From assembly GCA_013400115.1 (NCBI GenBank), contig VXBP01004008.1, positions 504,122 to 568,121 on the forward strand: a stretch of DNA of 64,000 nucleotides, read 5' to 3'. The notes beneath the pieces were generated by a model. It saw only the letters and a list, made by a program, of their open reading frames with translations. It did no database searches and was not told the DNA's origin. Both the position numbers and the translations under genes were made by a program. Origin of the DNA: Rhinopomastus cyanomelas. Taxonomy: Eukaryota > Chordata > Aves > Bucerotiformes > Rhinopomastidae. Below are positions 1-11,041 of this stretch, in pieces (within the stretch, counting starts at the first letter, position 1; every line of letters starts with the position of its first letter).

Positions 1-3000
1 TCTTGTGCTTGGCAAACCATAGACTATGAGTCACAAGGATGCAGATAAATTTGCATTTCTGAGTGAAATTCTCAGGAGTGAGAAGTCCCTCAGGACAGGT
101 ATTATTAGCTCCCTGGTTTCATTGGGTGCCTCAGTGAATCGTGGTGTGTTTATGGCTAGTTCCTCTAACAGAAGACTCCAGTTATCTCTTAATAATATAT
201 TCTCCTGTGGTTTTTAGTTCCAAAGTGCCATGCTAAGGAAATTTTCCCAAAGGCTTCCGTTTGCTTTTGTGCTTCAGCACTTTACCCTGAGCCTTTGGAA
301 GATTTTCAGCGAGGCGTTTAATCTAAGAGGAGAGTCTATACCAGGCTTAGGCTTGCGTTTGGAGTTCACTTGTAGTGGGCTCACCTTGCTTTCTGCTGAG
401 TTTTTACAGAAGAACAGAAGGAGATGACAGGTCTGTAAGACCGATGATACAGAATTCTTAGTCTCAAGTGGAAAGAGGAGAGTGTGTTAGGTGAGTTGTC
501 AAAGTCTGATTAGGACTAAACAACCTGAATTAGAAGAGAAATTAAATTCATAAATTGTCTAAAAAAACCCCCACTTAACTGCTGTGAGAAAAGGCTGGTG
601 CTGAGAAAAGTAACGTTAAGAATTATATTTGTATAAAAATGTGATTTTCAGCCCCAGAACACCACAGAAATAACTATTAATATTCAAGAATATGTTCAAA
701 AAACCAGAAGCAGTCGAGATAGAACTGAGCAAGTATATTGGTGGGACAGTACAGCCCAGCAGCAGCCCGCCCAGTCCCTGGGGTGCAGAACAAAGGCAGA
801 CACTGACGCTTCTGGAGCTAGCTGGTTTCTACAGAGCAGTGCCTGGGCAGTTGCATTTCGATACAGACACATGTCAGCAGCAGCAGAAGGTTTATTAAAT
901 AAAGGCAGACAGCCTTTAGTTGGTCATGTGTGGGGTGGCTTTTTTCGCTTTTTTCTCTTATTTTATTCTTTTTTCTCTTTTCTCTATTTCAAAGTTCTGA
1001 CTTTTCCCATCACCTTCAGACAAGGTGGCAGGTCTTGCTGGCCGCAAGAGCTGGGCAGGTTTCTAGGGGTGTTTCAGAGCATCCCATGGGATGAGCAGGC
1101 ACACAGGGGGCTGCTCAACTTCCCCAGCAAGCAGAAAAACCCCAGGGGCGCCAGGATCCTGGCCACATGAGTGTTTCTGTGTCTCAGTACCAGTGAAAGG
1201 TGTGTTTTGCCCTGGAGTACCTAGGTACGTGTAAGCTTCAGAGTAACTCAGATGCAGGTATTTTCACTGGAAACAGGCAACTTGGCTCTTGAGCTGACAG
1301 CAAACCTCCAGGTGTATTTTCTTAGACGCTCAAAGTGGTTTTCATTTTTTTTTTCCTTGGTTCAATAACTCGTAAAGGACAGATTCCTAACTGCATTTGT
1401 TGAAGTGCCATCTCACAGTGCACTGACACGGGCACTGACTGACGCACAGCAAGTTATCAGCTGCTCTGAGATGAAGGGAGCAGTAACACAGGCAGCCGTT
1501 CCCCCTCACAAAGGATGTGCCACCTTTCCTTTGCCTCTACCTCCATTTCAAGGGATTCTTCAAATGAAGGAGGGACACGTGAACCCTTCTTGCTTGAGAA
1601 TCCTTTTTTCCCTCTATTGAGCGCCATGAGAACTCGGAGTTCACTTGTTCCAAGTGGTTTGTGTAGCGGGTGAAGTCCCTGGGGAAAGGAAAGGAGTGAT
1701 CCCCTATTTTCTGAGTAACTGTGATCTAAACATATAAGTGTCACTGGGTAAGAGTTACCTGAAACAACTGGAAGGGCAATTAACACCTGGTTTTATGGGC
1801 AACACTGGTTACCACTATCAGTTTTAATGAACTGTATTAACTAAATTGGGTTCTGAGTATTCATTCAGCCCTGTTTATGGCACACTCTTGAGTACATTTA
1901 CTCTTTGTCAGAAGTGCAAACTAGTGAACATATGAGGCTTTAAGACAGGCCATCTGTTAGTCTTAGACCCTTGGATAATTGTCAAACAGTTCTAAAAATA
2001 AGCACATACAAACTGCAAGGGGGTGCAAAGGTGATTTTTCTTTAGTGGCTGAGAGCAAAGGGAAGGCAGCAACCAGAAATTAAAAATAAAATTAAATAAG
2101 CTTATCCTGTAAAGCAAACTCACTCTCCTTTTCACTCTTTCCCTTCCCCCCTCCCCTTTGCTGTGCTTGCTTTGATTTTTTTTCCTTACATTCAGGTTTT
2201 TTCCTCCTGCTCTTCTGGGTCATGGTATCCCTTGAATGCCTCTCCAGTTTAGGATTAGAGCGGCACCAATTTAAGGCTCACAGCTTTCTGTAGAGAGCAT
2301 AATCTCTGATGGCTAAAGGAAGGGTCATCTTGTGTCCTCTGCCTAAAGTAATCCCTTTATAAAGTCAAGGCGTAAAGGTTTTCATTTTCCTGGATGGCCG
2401 TGAGAGGGAAGTGGTACCTGTGCACGTGGGAGTCCCTGCTTGTGGATGTTTAATGGGCAATCGTAACGGGCAAGAGAATTTTAGACCACTTGGAATTCAA
2501 AAGATGCAAAACATTGTTTGAAAAATGAAAGCTGCAGATGGCATTTTGTAAATATTTAGACACTAACTTCTGCTTGTAGCAACATGGAGCATTTTTTTTG
2601 TCCTGTTTTTGTATGTATGTGTGTTCGAATATGAGATTTGAACCTTTGCTTCAAGTCAATGCCTGACTCTGAGGCTGGGCTTTTGTCTGGCAGCTGTGTG
2701 TGCTTGCAGCCAGTGCAGGGGTCACGTCTCCTCTACCCCCAGCCCCATGCTCTGAGGGCGAGGAGACAATGGAGGAGGGGATGCAGCTTCAAGCTGCACC
2801 CAGCTAAGACCTAATTGTCAGTGGTGCCTGAAGGGGTGGTGGAAACCTGGACCAGGAGCTGCAGAGCAGCAGGGAGAGAAACTACCTAGGTCAAGAGGAC
2901 CCCACACACAACTTAGACATCAATAGGAGGTACCTTCTGTGTCACAGGATGGGGTAGACATGTTCATGCATCACTTCAGGGCTAGTGTGTCCAGTCTAGG

Positions 3001-6000
3001 GTTGCTGCTTCCAGTCAGGGTGGTTTTGCAGTACCACAGGCACCCTGGAGTCCCCAGGCATGGAGCTGGGGACAGCCAGTGGGGCATGGGCTGAGCAGGC
3101 AGCCCTGGAGCAGCCATGTGCAGGCTCTGGGTGCTGGGTGCTCCCTCTTTCAAACACCCAGCATGCATGGGTCACCCAGTGGCTAATCACCAGTTAAGTT
3201 CCACATTGTCTCTTTGTGGCATTATCTCCATAATCCTTATTGAATTTATTTATTGAATGGTTTCTGTTTATTTTAACGTGATTTGGAAGGAGAGAGAGAG
3301 GCTCCACAATCTTCTGTCAGGGCCCCAACCTCTGTGAAACACTTCAGGAGGCTCATGAATTTCATCATGGAGGGCAGTGGGCTTCCCCAGCATTGTTGTG
3401 CTGTTCTTTACCCTCGCTACAGCAAACGGTGTGTGGGGTGCGTGAGCTCAGGCACACGGTACACCTCTAAACGGCTGGTACAAAACATCTAAAGACATAA
3501 CAGATGCGCATTGCCACTACAGACTTGGATGTATGATGGCCCCAAACCATTATCACACCCCTCACAGTTGCATTTTATTTTTTTCACCTGCTCCTGTGCA
3601 GTACACCTGTGACTTGTTGGCAGCTAACGTGCTCGCCGTGTGGGAGCCTCCCAGCTTGACTGCCTGGCTTGGAGCTCTGCTGCTTTTGTGTGTGTGTGTG
3701 TGCGCGTGTGTGTGTGTGTTTTCTCCTCTCCATCTTTATATAGCTTGTAAGAGTTCTTTGAACTGCTGTAAGTGATCATCTTTCAAGCCTGATGCTTTCC
3801 TCCGTGATACAGTGCTCTGACAACGGGGATTGTCACGGCAGTGTTTTCATAATAACGCCTGTGGAAAAACAGAGGAGTATTCACCGTACATGTCCTGCGC
3901 AAATGGCTTGATCTGCATCCAGAGGGCAGGCAGGGGGTGTCCCCAGGGAAGATCTGGAGAGCAATCAGTATCTACACGGACAATAATCAACCTTTCTTTG
4001 AAACCTTTTTATTTCCTGCGAAACCCGTCGCCCAGTTCCTTGGTCTCAGACACTTCCACGGATGGTTCATTTGGGAATTGTGCAGCCAGTAGAAAATTCC
4101 ACTTAAACACTGCGACAGCCCTGAGGCTCGGGGTAGTTGCATTTTTCCCGCTGACCTGGCTAAAGGAATCGCTATCCATTTTGCATGATTATTAGGAAAA
4201 GAGAAGAAGAAATTTTCCAACCTTGTCCTATAAATAAGCTGTGACTTACTTGATCTTGACAGGTGACTTAGTGCTGCTGTAGAGTTTTCCCAGCTGCAAT
4301 AATGTCTCAGAATGATGTATTCAGTGGGGGATCAGCTGTGAGCCATCCGTAAACCAGGGGGCCTAACAGGAGCTGTGAAGAGCCATTTTTACTGTTCAGC
4401 TTCCAAATTAGGTCCTGCCTCCTGCCAGCCCCAGATGCATTGGTGTGCGGATGGCTGTGCGAGCAGGTAGGCATGTGCAGGCTCACAGGAGTGTGTTGGA
4501 GATGCTTCAGCTATGCGCCTGCTCTCATTTTCCTGTTGGAAACCAGTATTAAGATTATTTTTTCTAAATTATAACTTGTAGAGCTGACAAATCACACCCG
4601 AGCTGCTTCCTGCCCACCCACCCTCCTGCTGGGGAGGTGGGTGAAGTTTCCGTAGGCAGCTCAGCAGGAGCATTCCTGGAGCATCACATGTTTCAAACTG
4701 CTCAATCCCCGCTGGCCTTTGTGATTGCATCCTGCCACCTGGCACAGCCCATCGTAGTGAGGGGTGGCAGCCCTATGTGCCAAGGCTCAGGGCCTTCTCA
4801 GCACCAGGATTTACTTATTTTTCAGTTGCTCTATAAGACTGGTCAGGCAGGGGAATTGTGTGTGTGGGCACACACAGAGGTGTCCAGTAGAGCTGTTTGC
4901 TAAGGTGTGGGTCAGATAAGCAAAACACATGTGTGGGAGTGGAAACATGAGTGCTGAATATCTCAGGTGCTTGCTGACATCTGCAAAGCTCCATTCCAAC
5001 CAGCTGCACTTGCGCGGGGCAGAGGGAGTAGAAATGAGACGACAAGACGTGACAGTTGCCAGTGGTACGAGACAGGTTTCCAGAGGGTTTTTTATTGGAA
5101 ATCATGTTTGTGTGGTCTGAAGTGCATGTCAATAGGTGAGAAACCCACACTGCTTGCAGACAATATGGAGACGCTTTCGTGGGTCTTCCAAACACGCATC
5201 GGTGCTAGTTGTGCAGTACTGGCACATGCAGGCACCAAGTGGTCCGGTGTCAACCAGCACTTAGGCATGCAGGGCTTAGTGCTGGTGCAGGATCTCCTCT
5301 CTAACAGGTAGGAGGAAGATTTGTTGTGTCCATGGGTATTAAGGATATGTCTGTGAGGTCCTGCATATTAAGGGATTATGTTAGGTCCAGGGCCTAGTTG
5401 GCATATTGATCAGCAGTACTGCCTGCAGAGGGAGTACATGGTACATTCCCAAGATGTTAAGATACAACAAGATTCCTTGTGAAAATTGTGTCTATGTTTT
5501 AAGTGATGGCCCTATGACACAGCTAGTTCGTCAGCTCCTACCTGGCCCAGCTCTGAATGTCTGCAGAATCTGAGTATTATCTGGTTATTTCTTTGTGTAA
5601 ACTCTGCTCACAAACCTACTGTATTTGTTGTACTTGGAGTGCTCAGAGCGTATTATTAACCTGTGCTTGAGGAGGGTGGGCTCACAATGAAAGCTTCATT
5701 ATCAGATTTAGAGCCACATACCATTCCTTTATTGACCTGCCTGCGGCAATCAATGCAGCCACGCAAGTTGGAGAGCCTGTTCCCTGACTGGAAGGCCGTG
5801 CGTCACGCACCCAGTGCTGATTGTGCATTATGTTTTAAACGACACCGCCTAAATAAGTATGGATTTGTCTACCACCCAAGGACTGGAAGATGGTAAAGCT
5901 TTCACCTTCTTAAGTGATATCCAGGATGACCTAAAAATAGCACTGTAATGAAGAGCACAAGAAAGTCATTGCTCAAATCAGTGGCCTGTGTGTTCTGCAT

Positions 6001-7887
6001 TTCAGCTGGGTTGAACGGATGAGCTTCTTGTTGGCACTGCCATTGTGCTTACAGGGCTCCATTCATTCTCTTCCATAAAGTCATTACTTGGTTCGAGAAT
6101 CACACCCAGCACTGCAAAGGTCATTCCTTCACAGGGTCGGGGAAATTTCCATGTGTAGCAAAGCAAAAAGCCATCAGATTTTATGCAGGTATTAAATTAT
6201 CTAAACACCAAGTAGCTCAGACTTGACACTATTCAAATACAAGCCCCTGCTAAGCTTTCTGGGTCTTTGCTCAATGCTTCTGGGTTTTTACTCTGAAACA
6301 TTTAGCATCACAGACTGGTGTGTGCTGGGAGGGCTGGTGTTATGCTAAACAAGGTGCTGTTAGTTTGTGATTTCAACAGTTGATGGTATTTCATCCCACA
6401 AGGGCTCTTTCTGTATGTGCAGCAATTATGATGCTCTGCCAGTTCCATAACCTTCCGGCACATTCTAACCTGACTGTTATTGTGTAGAGTTTCCTTGCAG
6501 CCCACCCACCCGCCACAATACCGCAGAGAACTTTGGCCATGGAGTAGGAACTCAGCAGCTCTTGTGACACCTGGTGGTCACTTCTTGGGAATGCACAGTC
6601 CAGAAATGCTCCTGCCCGCTAATGGGGTCACCACTTGCCCGTCCCTGCACGTCACCCACCACCCCTTAGCTATTCTCATTTCCACCAGGGCGATGTCACC
6701 TCTGCGTAAAGCAGAGGATCATTACTTTTCCTTTCCGAGATGTAACTGTGGCTAGTGTGGAAGGGTCAGATGATTTATGAAAAGTTAAAATATCTTTATT
6801 TTAGAATTTTGTCACTGTAAATAAATAATTAGATTCAAAATTAATTTCATGTTTAAAAACTTCCTCTTCAAGCTGTCAGACTTGCTGTTATTAGGCAGAT
6901 GGAGACTAGCAAAATTGTTTAGGCTTGAAATAATGCAAATGAATTGTTGTATCTGGGGATGCGGGGGACCCGGCTTGAGGAAAGCTCACCATGAAGCACA
7001 TCCCTAGTTCCTCAGACAGTGGAGTAATCATCAAAATAAAGCCGAGCTTATATGTAGGAGTGTCGTTTGGGTCAGCACACAAAAGCTGGTGAGCTGGTGC
7101 TGTTCTAAAAATACGTTTCTAGGATTGGCTTCACCATGTATTGGCTCCTGCACAAACTGGCAGGACAGGTCAGTGTCCTCTGACGTGAGGCTCAGCGATG
7201 CCATGAGGCCATTGCAAATCGACCAGAAGGAAAAAAGGGGACAAAAAAGACCCTAAACTGCTGAAAGGAATGTGTGGAGCAATGTCCATTCTTTAAAGAC
7301 ATTTAACTTCTGGGTTACATGGGCAGCCTGTTTTTCCACTGGGGGCATTACCCTGGTGCCTGAACCGGTGGTTCATCTGTTATTGCCGAAGTATTTCTTG
7401 GACTGAGGAGCGTGTGTCACAATCTGGTGTCTCTTGCTGCCAGAACTTGCACCCGGTACTAGTGAGAATCAAAGAGTAATGCATGGCAAGGGCTCCCCCC
7501 GCGATTCAGATGGCTTGCTTTTTTTTTGTTAATTGTTACAGTTAAGGGAATCCCTAAAGGCAGCTTTTGCCGGTGAAGTGTTACCACTTTCTTTCTGTGT
7601 ACTGCAAGGAACAAGGCAAAAATAAAACCGAAAGCCTGGTGGCTGTACTTGGCTGGTAGGGCTTTTTTTGTAAGTTCATGCCAGCATTAACAGATCTGTC
7701 AGAACAAAGCAACTGTGTCATATTGGCAGCTGTTACTTATGAGTACTTTTGCTTTGTTGCATTTTGTTTTGTAATAATTGAGAAGCTTTTATGTGGAGCT
7801 CTGCATAAATGGTACTGAGTGGGAGGGTATGGGCATGCTTTCCATTATTCTGCCCCTCATGCATGTCTCCTTTTTTCGTCTTTCCAG
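1..7887. other. Non-coding block, no gene recognised
   Basis: No open frame in this stretch resembles a protein family I know, and the longest frames are short, without homology and without matched splice sites. It holds one TG microsatellite (separate entry) and an AT-rich piece around 6780-6960 with a POU/SOX-like motif pair (see findings). Parts look like ordinary unique bird intergenic or intronic sequence. If the terminal-exon candidate at 7888 is real, at least the right end of this block is intron on the plus strand. Confidence 0.6.
3687..3719. repeat. (TG)n microsatellite
   Basis: About 33 bases of TG dinucleotides interrupted by a short GCGC step near the middle. It is a simple repeat of the kind expected to be length-variable. 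No role is visible. Confidence 0.95.
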
Positions 7888-8530
7888 AACCACACATTGA
7901 GCCAGCACGCACAGTGAGCCACTGGCACTACAGGACACCTCTCTGCAGAAGACTTGACGGTGGCACAGTGGGGAGGACCATTTGAACATTACATCCAATC
8001 AAAGTGTCATTTGCAACCCAGATGTAAAACTCTAATGATTTGGCCATGAGGCGCTGCTATTATAAGCAGCTGGAAATGAATATTAATGGAAGAGATTAAA
8101 AGTATTCCATGCTCAGTATTTTTTATTGTCCTGCTTCAGCTAGTGTACTTTAGAGCTTCTGCTTCTGACTGAATTTATAGTGTTAGATAAATCTGCTTTG
8201 ATGCTGTTGCCCTTTGTTGCTTCTTGTATTATATTGATAGTTAAAGATTAGGTGTGATTTTTTTTGTTCTTTTTTTGTTAACTGCTTTTTAATTGCAATT
8301 TTAGGTAACTGTGCATTGTGATGTGATTGCTTGGCTATTGTCTGAATATTTCTTTTTAATTTTTTTAATTAAAGACTAATGCTTTGATTGGATTTGCCAG
8401 TTCACCGGACAGTGATTAAAACTATGTAATGAATATAATCGGTTTCAGTGCAACTGGATGGTCTGCTTTATAAATGTGACTTAATCTGATTGCAATAACT
8501 AGTACAGTTCAATAAAGGGAATACATGAGC
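7888..8530 (+). other. Putative terminal exon with 3' UTR of an unrecognised plus-strand gene
   Basis: A T-rich pyrimidine tract ending in CTTTCCAG gives a convincing splice acceptor at 7887. In the frame that starts with two bases completing a split codon, about 31 codons stay open (beginning PHIEPARTVSHW) to a TGA at about 7983-7985. A second frame gives a very short tail, NHTLSQHAQ, then stop. What follows is about 530 bases of AT-rich, stop-dense sequence typical of a 3' UTR, closing with AATAAA at 8511. I do not recognise the peptide or the UTR, so this could equally be the last exon of a long non-coding RNA. The combination of acceptor, UTR-like composition and poly(A) signal is the support; homology is not. 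Confidence 0.45.
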
Positions 8531-8562
8531 TTAGCGTCGGAGCCTGTCTGTGCGTCCGTGCA
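8511..8562 (+). terminator. Putative polyadenylation site
   Basis: A canonical AATAAA hexamer at 8511-8516 is followed about 25-45 bases later by a GT-rich stretch (around 8544-8560, GTCTGTGCGTCCGTG). This is the standard arrangement of a vertebrate poly(A) signal and downstream element. Cleavage would be expected near 8530. AATAAA also occurs by chance in AT-rich DNA, so the paired downstream element and the UTR-like sequence before it carry the argument. Confidence 0.5.
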
Positions 8563-10204
8563 CGCTGCACCACCGCTGCTGGCTGATGTGTGCGCTGCCT
8601 CACCTGGCAGCATCCCAGGATGAAGGACGATTGGGAGAGAGCGAAAGCCATGTTCCCATCTCTGCTGTTGTGTTTTGCTTCTTGGAGGCGTCTCCCAGGC
8701 TGAGGCTGAAGTGAGGTAAGAGCATCTACTGAGTCTGGCACAAGAAGGTGTTGCTGGCTTATAATACTCTTTAACTGTTGCTCAGGTCAATAAGAATGAG
8801 GGCACCTGGAGTCTGTCTCTGTCTGGGTTTGTTTCAATGCTAAAAAAAAAATAAACGCGAAGGTCTTTGTGGATTGTTTACAAATGCACAAAGATTGGCT
8901 GAGGCCTTGGGAACCCTGGGAAGAGATCGCGTATTTCAAGCATGTGGAGTTGCAGGCCCCCAGGTATTGCAGCTCTATGTAACTGCCATGCTGCTGACAT
9001 TGAAACTGCCATCATGCAGCCTAACAACTAATCAGCAGGTTTCTCGTTTTAAACATGTCAAATGGTAATGAGCAGAGTTACATCTTGAGTCAGAGCAAGA
9101 GTCATTTTAAGGACCACAGACAGACACCTCTGCAAAGTTAGTGAGATGCAGTTCTCATAGCATCCTGCTTCAATGAATCATAATCATGCCAGAAGACATT
9201 AAGCAGTTGTGACACCTAGGATGATGGTGGCTACCCATTCCCATGACGTACGAGCCTTTGTGACACTGTGCGCAGGAATGTGCACAGTCAGAGCCTTTCA
9301 GAATTGCTGCACTGAGCTAGAGCACAACTGGTTGTCATTGTACTGTGTCTGGACTCAGAGCAGGTAACCGATACTTTGTAGGAAGGGTGCTCTCAAGGGT
9401 GTGTAGTCATTGCCCAGATTAGTTTATACAGTGAGATTATTAGTGCATGCAAGGGCACTACAGACAGCACTCTCTGCATGTGGATTCCTGCTGATGTTGA
9501 TAGTTGTGCTGCACACACACACGAGTCCTTCAGGACAGTGGTAAGTACCACATACTAGTGGGGGTACTGGGCCAAACAGAAGTAGGATCTTCCCTGCAGC
9601 AGGAAGCACGAGAGCAGGCACAAGCTCTACCTTCAGAAAACCTTCAACTTCCTTCAAAAAAGCAATGTCCCGTTTGGGGCAAATGATTGATGCAGACTGT
9701 ATTTTGAGAGTTACTCGTTCCAGAGGGGACAGTTCTGCTTTGATCTGGAAAACTCTTAGCTCCCTGTTTCTGCAACAGATTGTTGCGCTAAAGCGAACCC
9801 TTTGTATAAAGGCCATTGGCTTTCTACCTGGTTATTCTCTGCAAACCACAGCATCAGTGTTTATGGGCTGAAAAATTAGATAATGAAATCTTCAGTTCAT
9901 TATTCCCATTCCTCTTGTGTGCTTGCTCCTAACTCTCAGGCCACACTTGAAGGTTGGGAATAGACAAGTGTCTTTTTCAGTACAGGCTCATAGCCATGTC
10001 CTTGCCAAAAAGGCTTTGGGAAGGTACAGCACAGCTCCTGTGCCATCTTCTCTGTGCTAAAAGCAAGGCAGCAGGTTCTCACAATGGAGATACTCTGTGC
10101 CTGACACTTGTTTTGGAATGATACTTGATCATACTTCTGTGCAAGGGAACAGAAACATTGAATAGAAATGTTGGAAATTACTAGAAAAATGCACAGGTAC
10201 ACAG
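8563..10204. other. Non-coding stretch, nothing recognised
   Basis: Only short, unrecognisable frames are present on either strand, and I saw no CR1, microsatellite or RNA gene. If the poly(A) site at 8511 is real, this is intergenic. Confidence 0.5.
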
Positions 10205-10282
10205 ATCATGTGGGGTTGGAAGGGACCTCCAGGGGTCATCGAGTCCAAGTCCCCTGCTCAAGCAGGATCATGAAACCTAAGA
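10205..10282 (-). mobile_element. CR1 LINE fragment, extreme 3' end
   Basis: The plus strand shows the reverse complement of the CR1 tail: GGTTGGAAGGGACCTCC, then the CATCGAGTCCAA block, then the CCCCTGCTCAAGCAGGATCA stretch. Only the last 80 or so bases of the element remain, so it is a heavily 5'-truncated insertion, the usual outcome of CR1 retrotransposition. It carries no coding sequence. Confidence 0.85.
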
Positions 10283-10614
10283 CAGGTGCTGTTTTCTGTC
10301 TTCAGGAAAAGGTTCTGTGTTGGGAATCCTGAGAGTGAGCTGATGTTTCCATGCAGCAATGAGAGCTGCTTTAGCAGTGCTGTACTGAAGCTCATGTCTT
10401 TGTCTCTGCATCTCCCTGCTGTCTAGTTAAAACTCAGTGTGCTGGGGTGGGAAACTTCCCATGTGCAGAACTCCCCGTGTGCAAATCCCATTCTGAGCTG
10501 TCTGTTTTTCTCCACCTGTACAGGAAGCGTGGGCAGGGTGCTGGGGTCCACACTTGGCCTGGCAGTGCCAGGCAGACTGGTATCTTGAGCTGTGTGTTGC
10601 ACCTACCACGAACC

Positions 10615-10827
10615 CTCACCAGGCCATGGGCAGGGGTGGAGGAAAGGAATAGTTTGGCACTACTGGAATGGGCTGCCCAGGGTGGTGATTGTGTGACTAT
10701 CCCTAGATGAGTTTTAAAGATGCTAAGATGTAGTGTTGGGGGATCTGGTTTAGAGGTGAACTTGCAGAGTCGATGGCTGGCCTCAATGATCTCAAGGGTC
10801 TTTTCCAACCTGAATGATTCTGTGATA
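10615..10827 (+). mobile_element. CR1 LINE fragment, 3' region
   Basis: The sequence shows the CR1 block encoding the end of ORF2 (TGGAATGGGCTGCCCAGGG and following), then the 3' UTR signature (CTCAATGATCTCAAGGGTC, TTTTCCAACCTGAATGATTC) and the terminal TTCTGTGAT. The copy is degenerate and non-coding. It lies directly upstream of, and in the same orientation as, a second CR1 fragment. Confidence 0.88.
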
Positions 10828-10830
10828 TAA

Positions 10831-11041
10831 ATATCAGAAGGAACTTCTTCACAGTGAGGATGACGGAGCACTGGAACGGGCTGTCCAGGGGGGGTTGTGG
10901 AGTCTCCTTCTCTGGAGACGTTTAAAACCTGCCTGGATATGTTCCTGTGTGACTTGGTCTAGGTGATCTTCTCTGGCAGGAGGATTGGACTAGATGGTCT
11001 TTCAAGATCCCTTCCAATCTCTAATGTCTGTGATTCTGTGA
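10831..11041 (+). mobile_element. CR1 LINE fragment, 3' region
   Basis: This is a second CR1 tail, starting at the ORF2 end (AGGAACTTCTTCACAGTGAG, GAACGGGCTGTCCAGG), continuing through the GGTCTAGGTGATC and GGATTGGACTAGATGGTC blocks and ending in TGTGATTCTGTGATT. It differs from its left neighbour in subfamily-level details, for example the GAGTCTCCTTCTCTGGAGACG stretch. It is therefore a separate insertion and not a tandem duplication. Confidence 0.9.

Noticed and set aside
5663..5896. 77-codon plus-strand frame with a Cys-x-x-Cys pair
   Set aside because: No family recognised, no repeated metal-binding pattern and no splice or promoter context.
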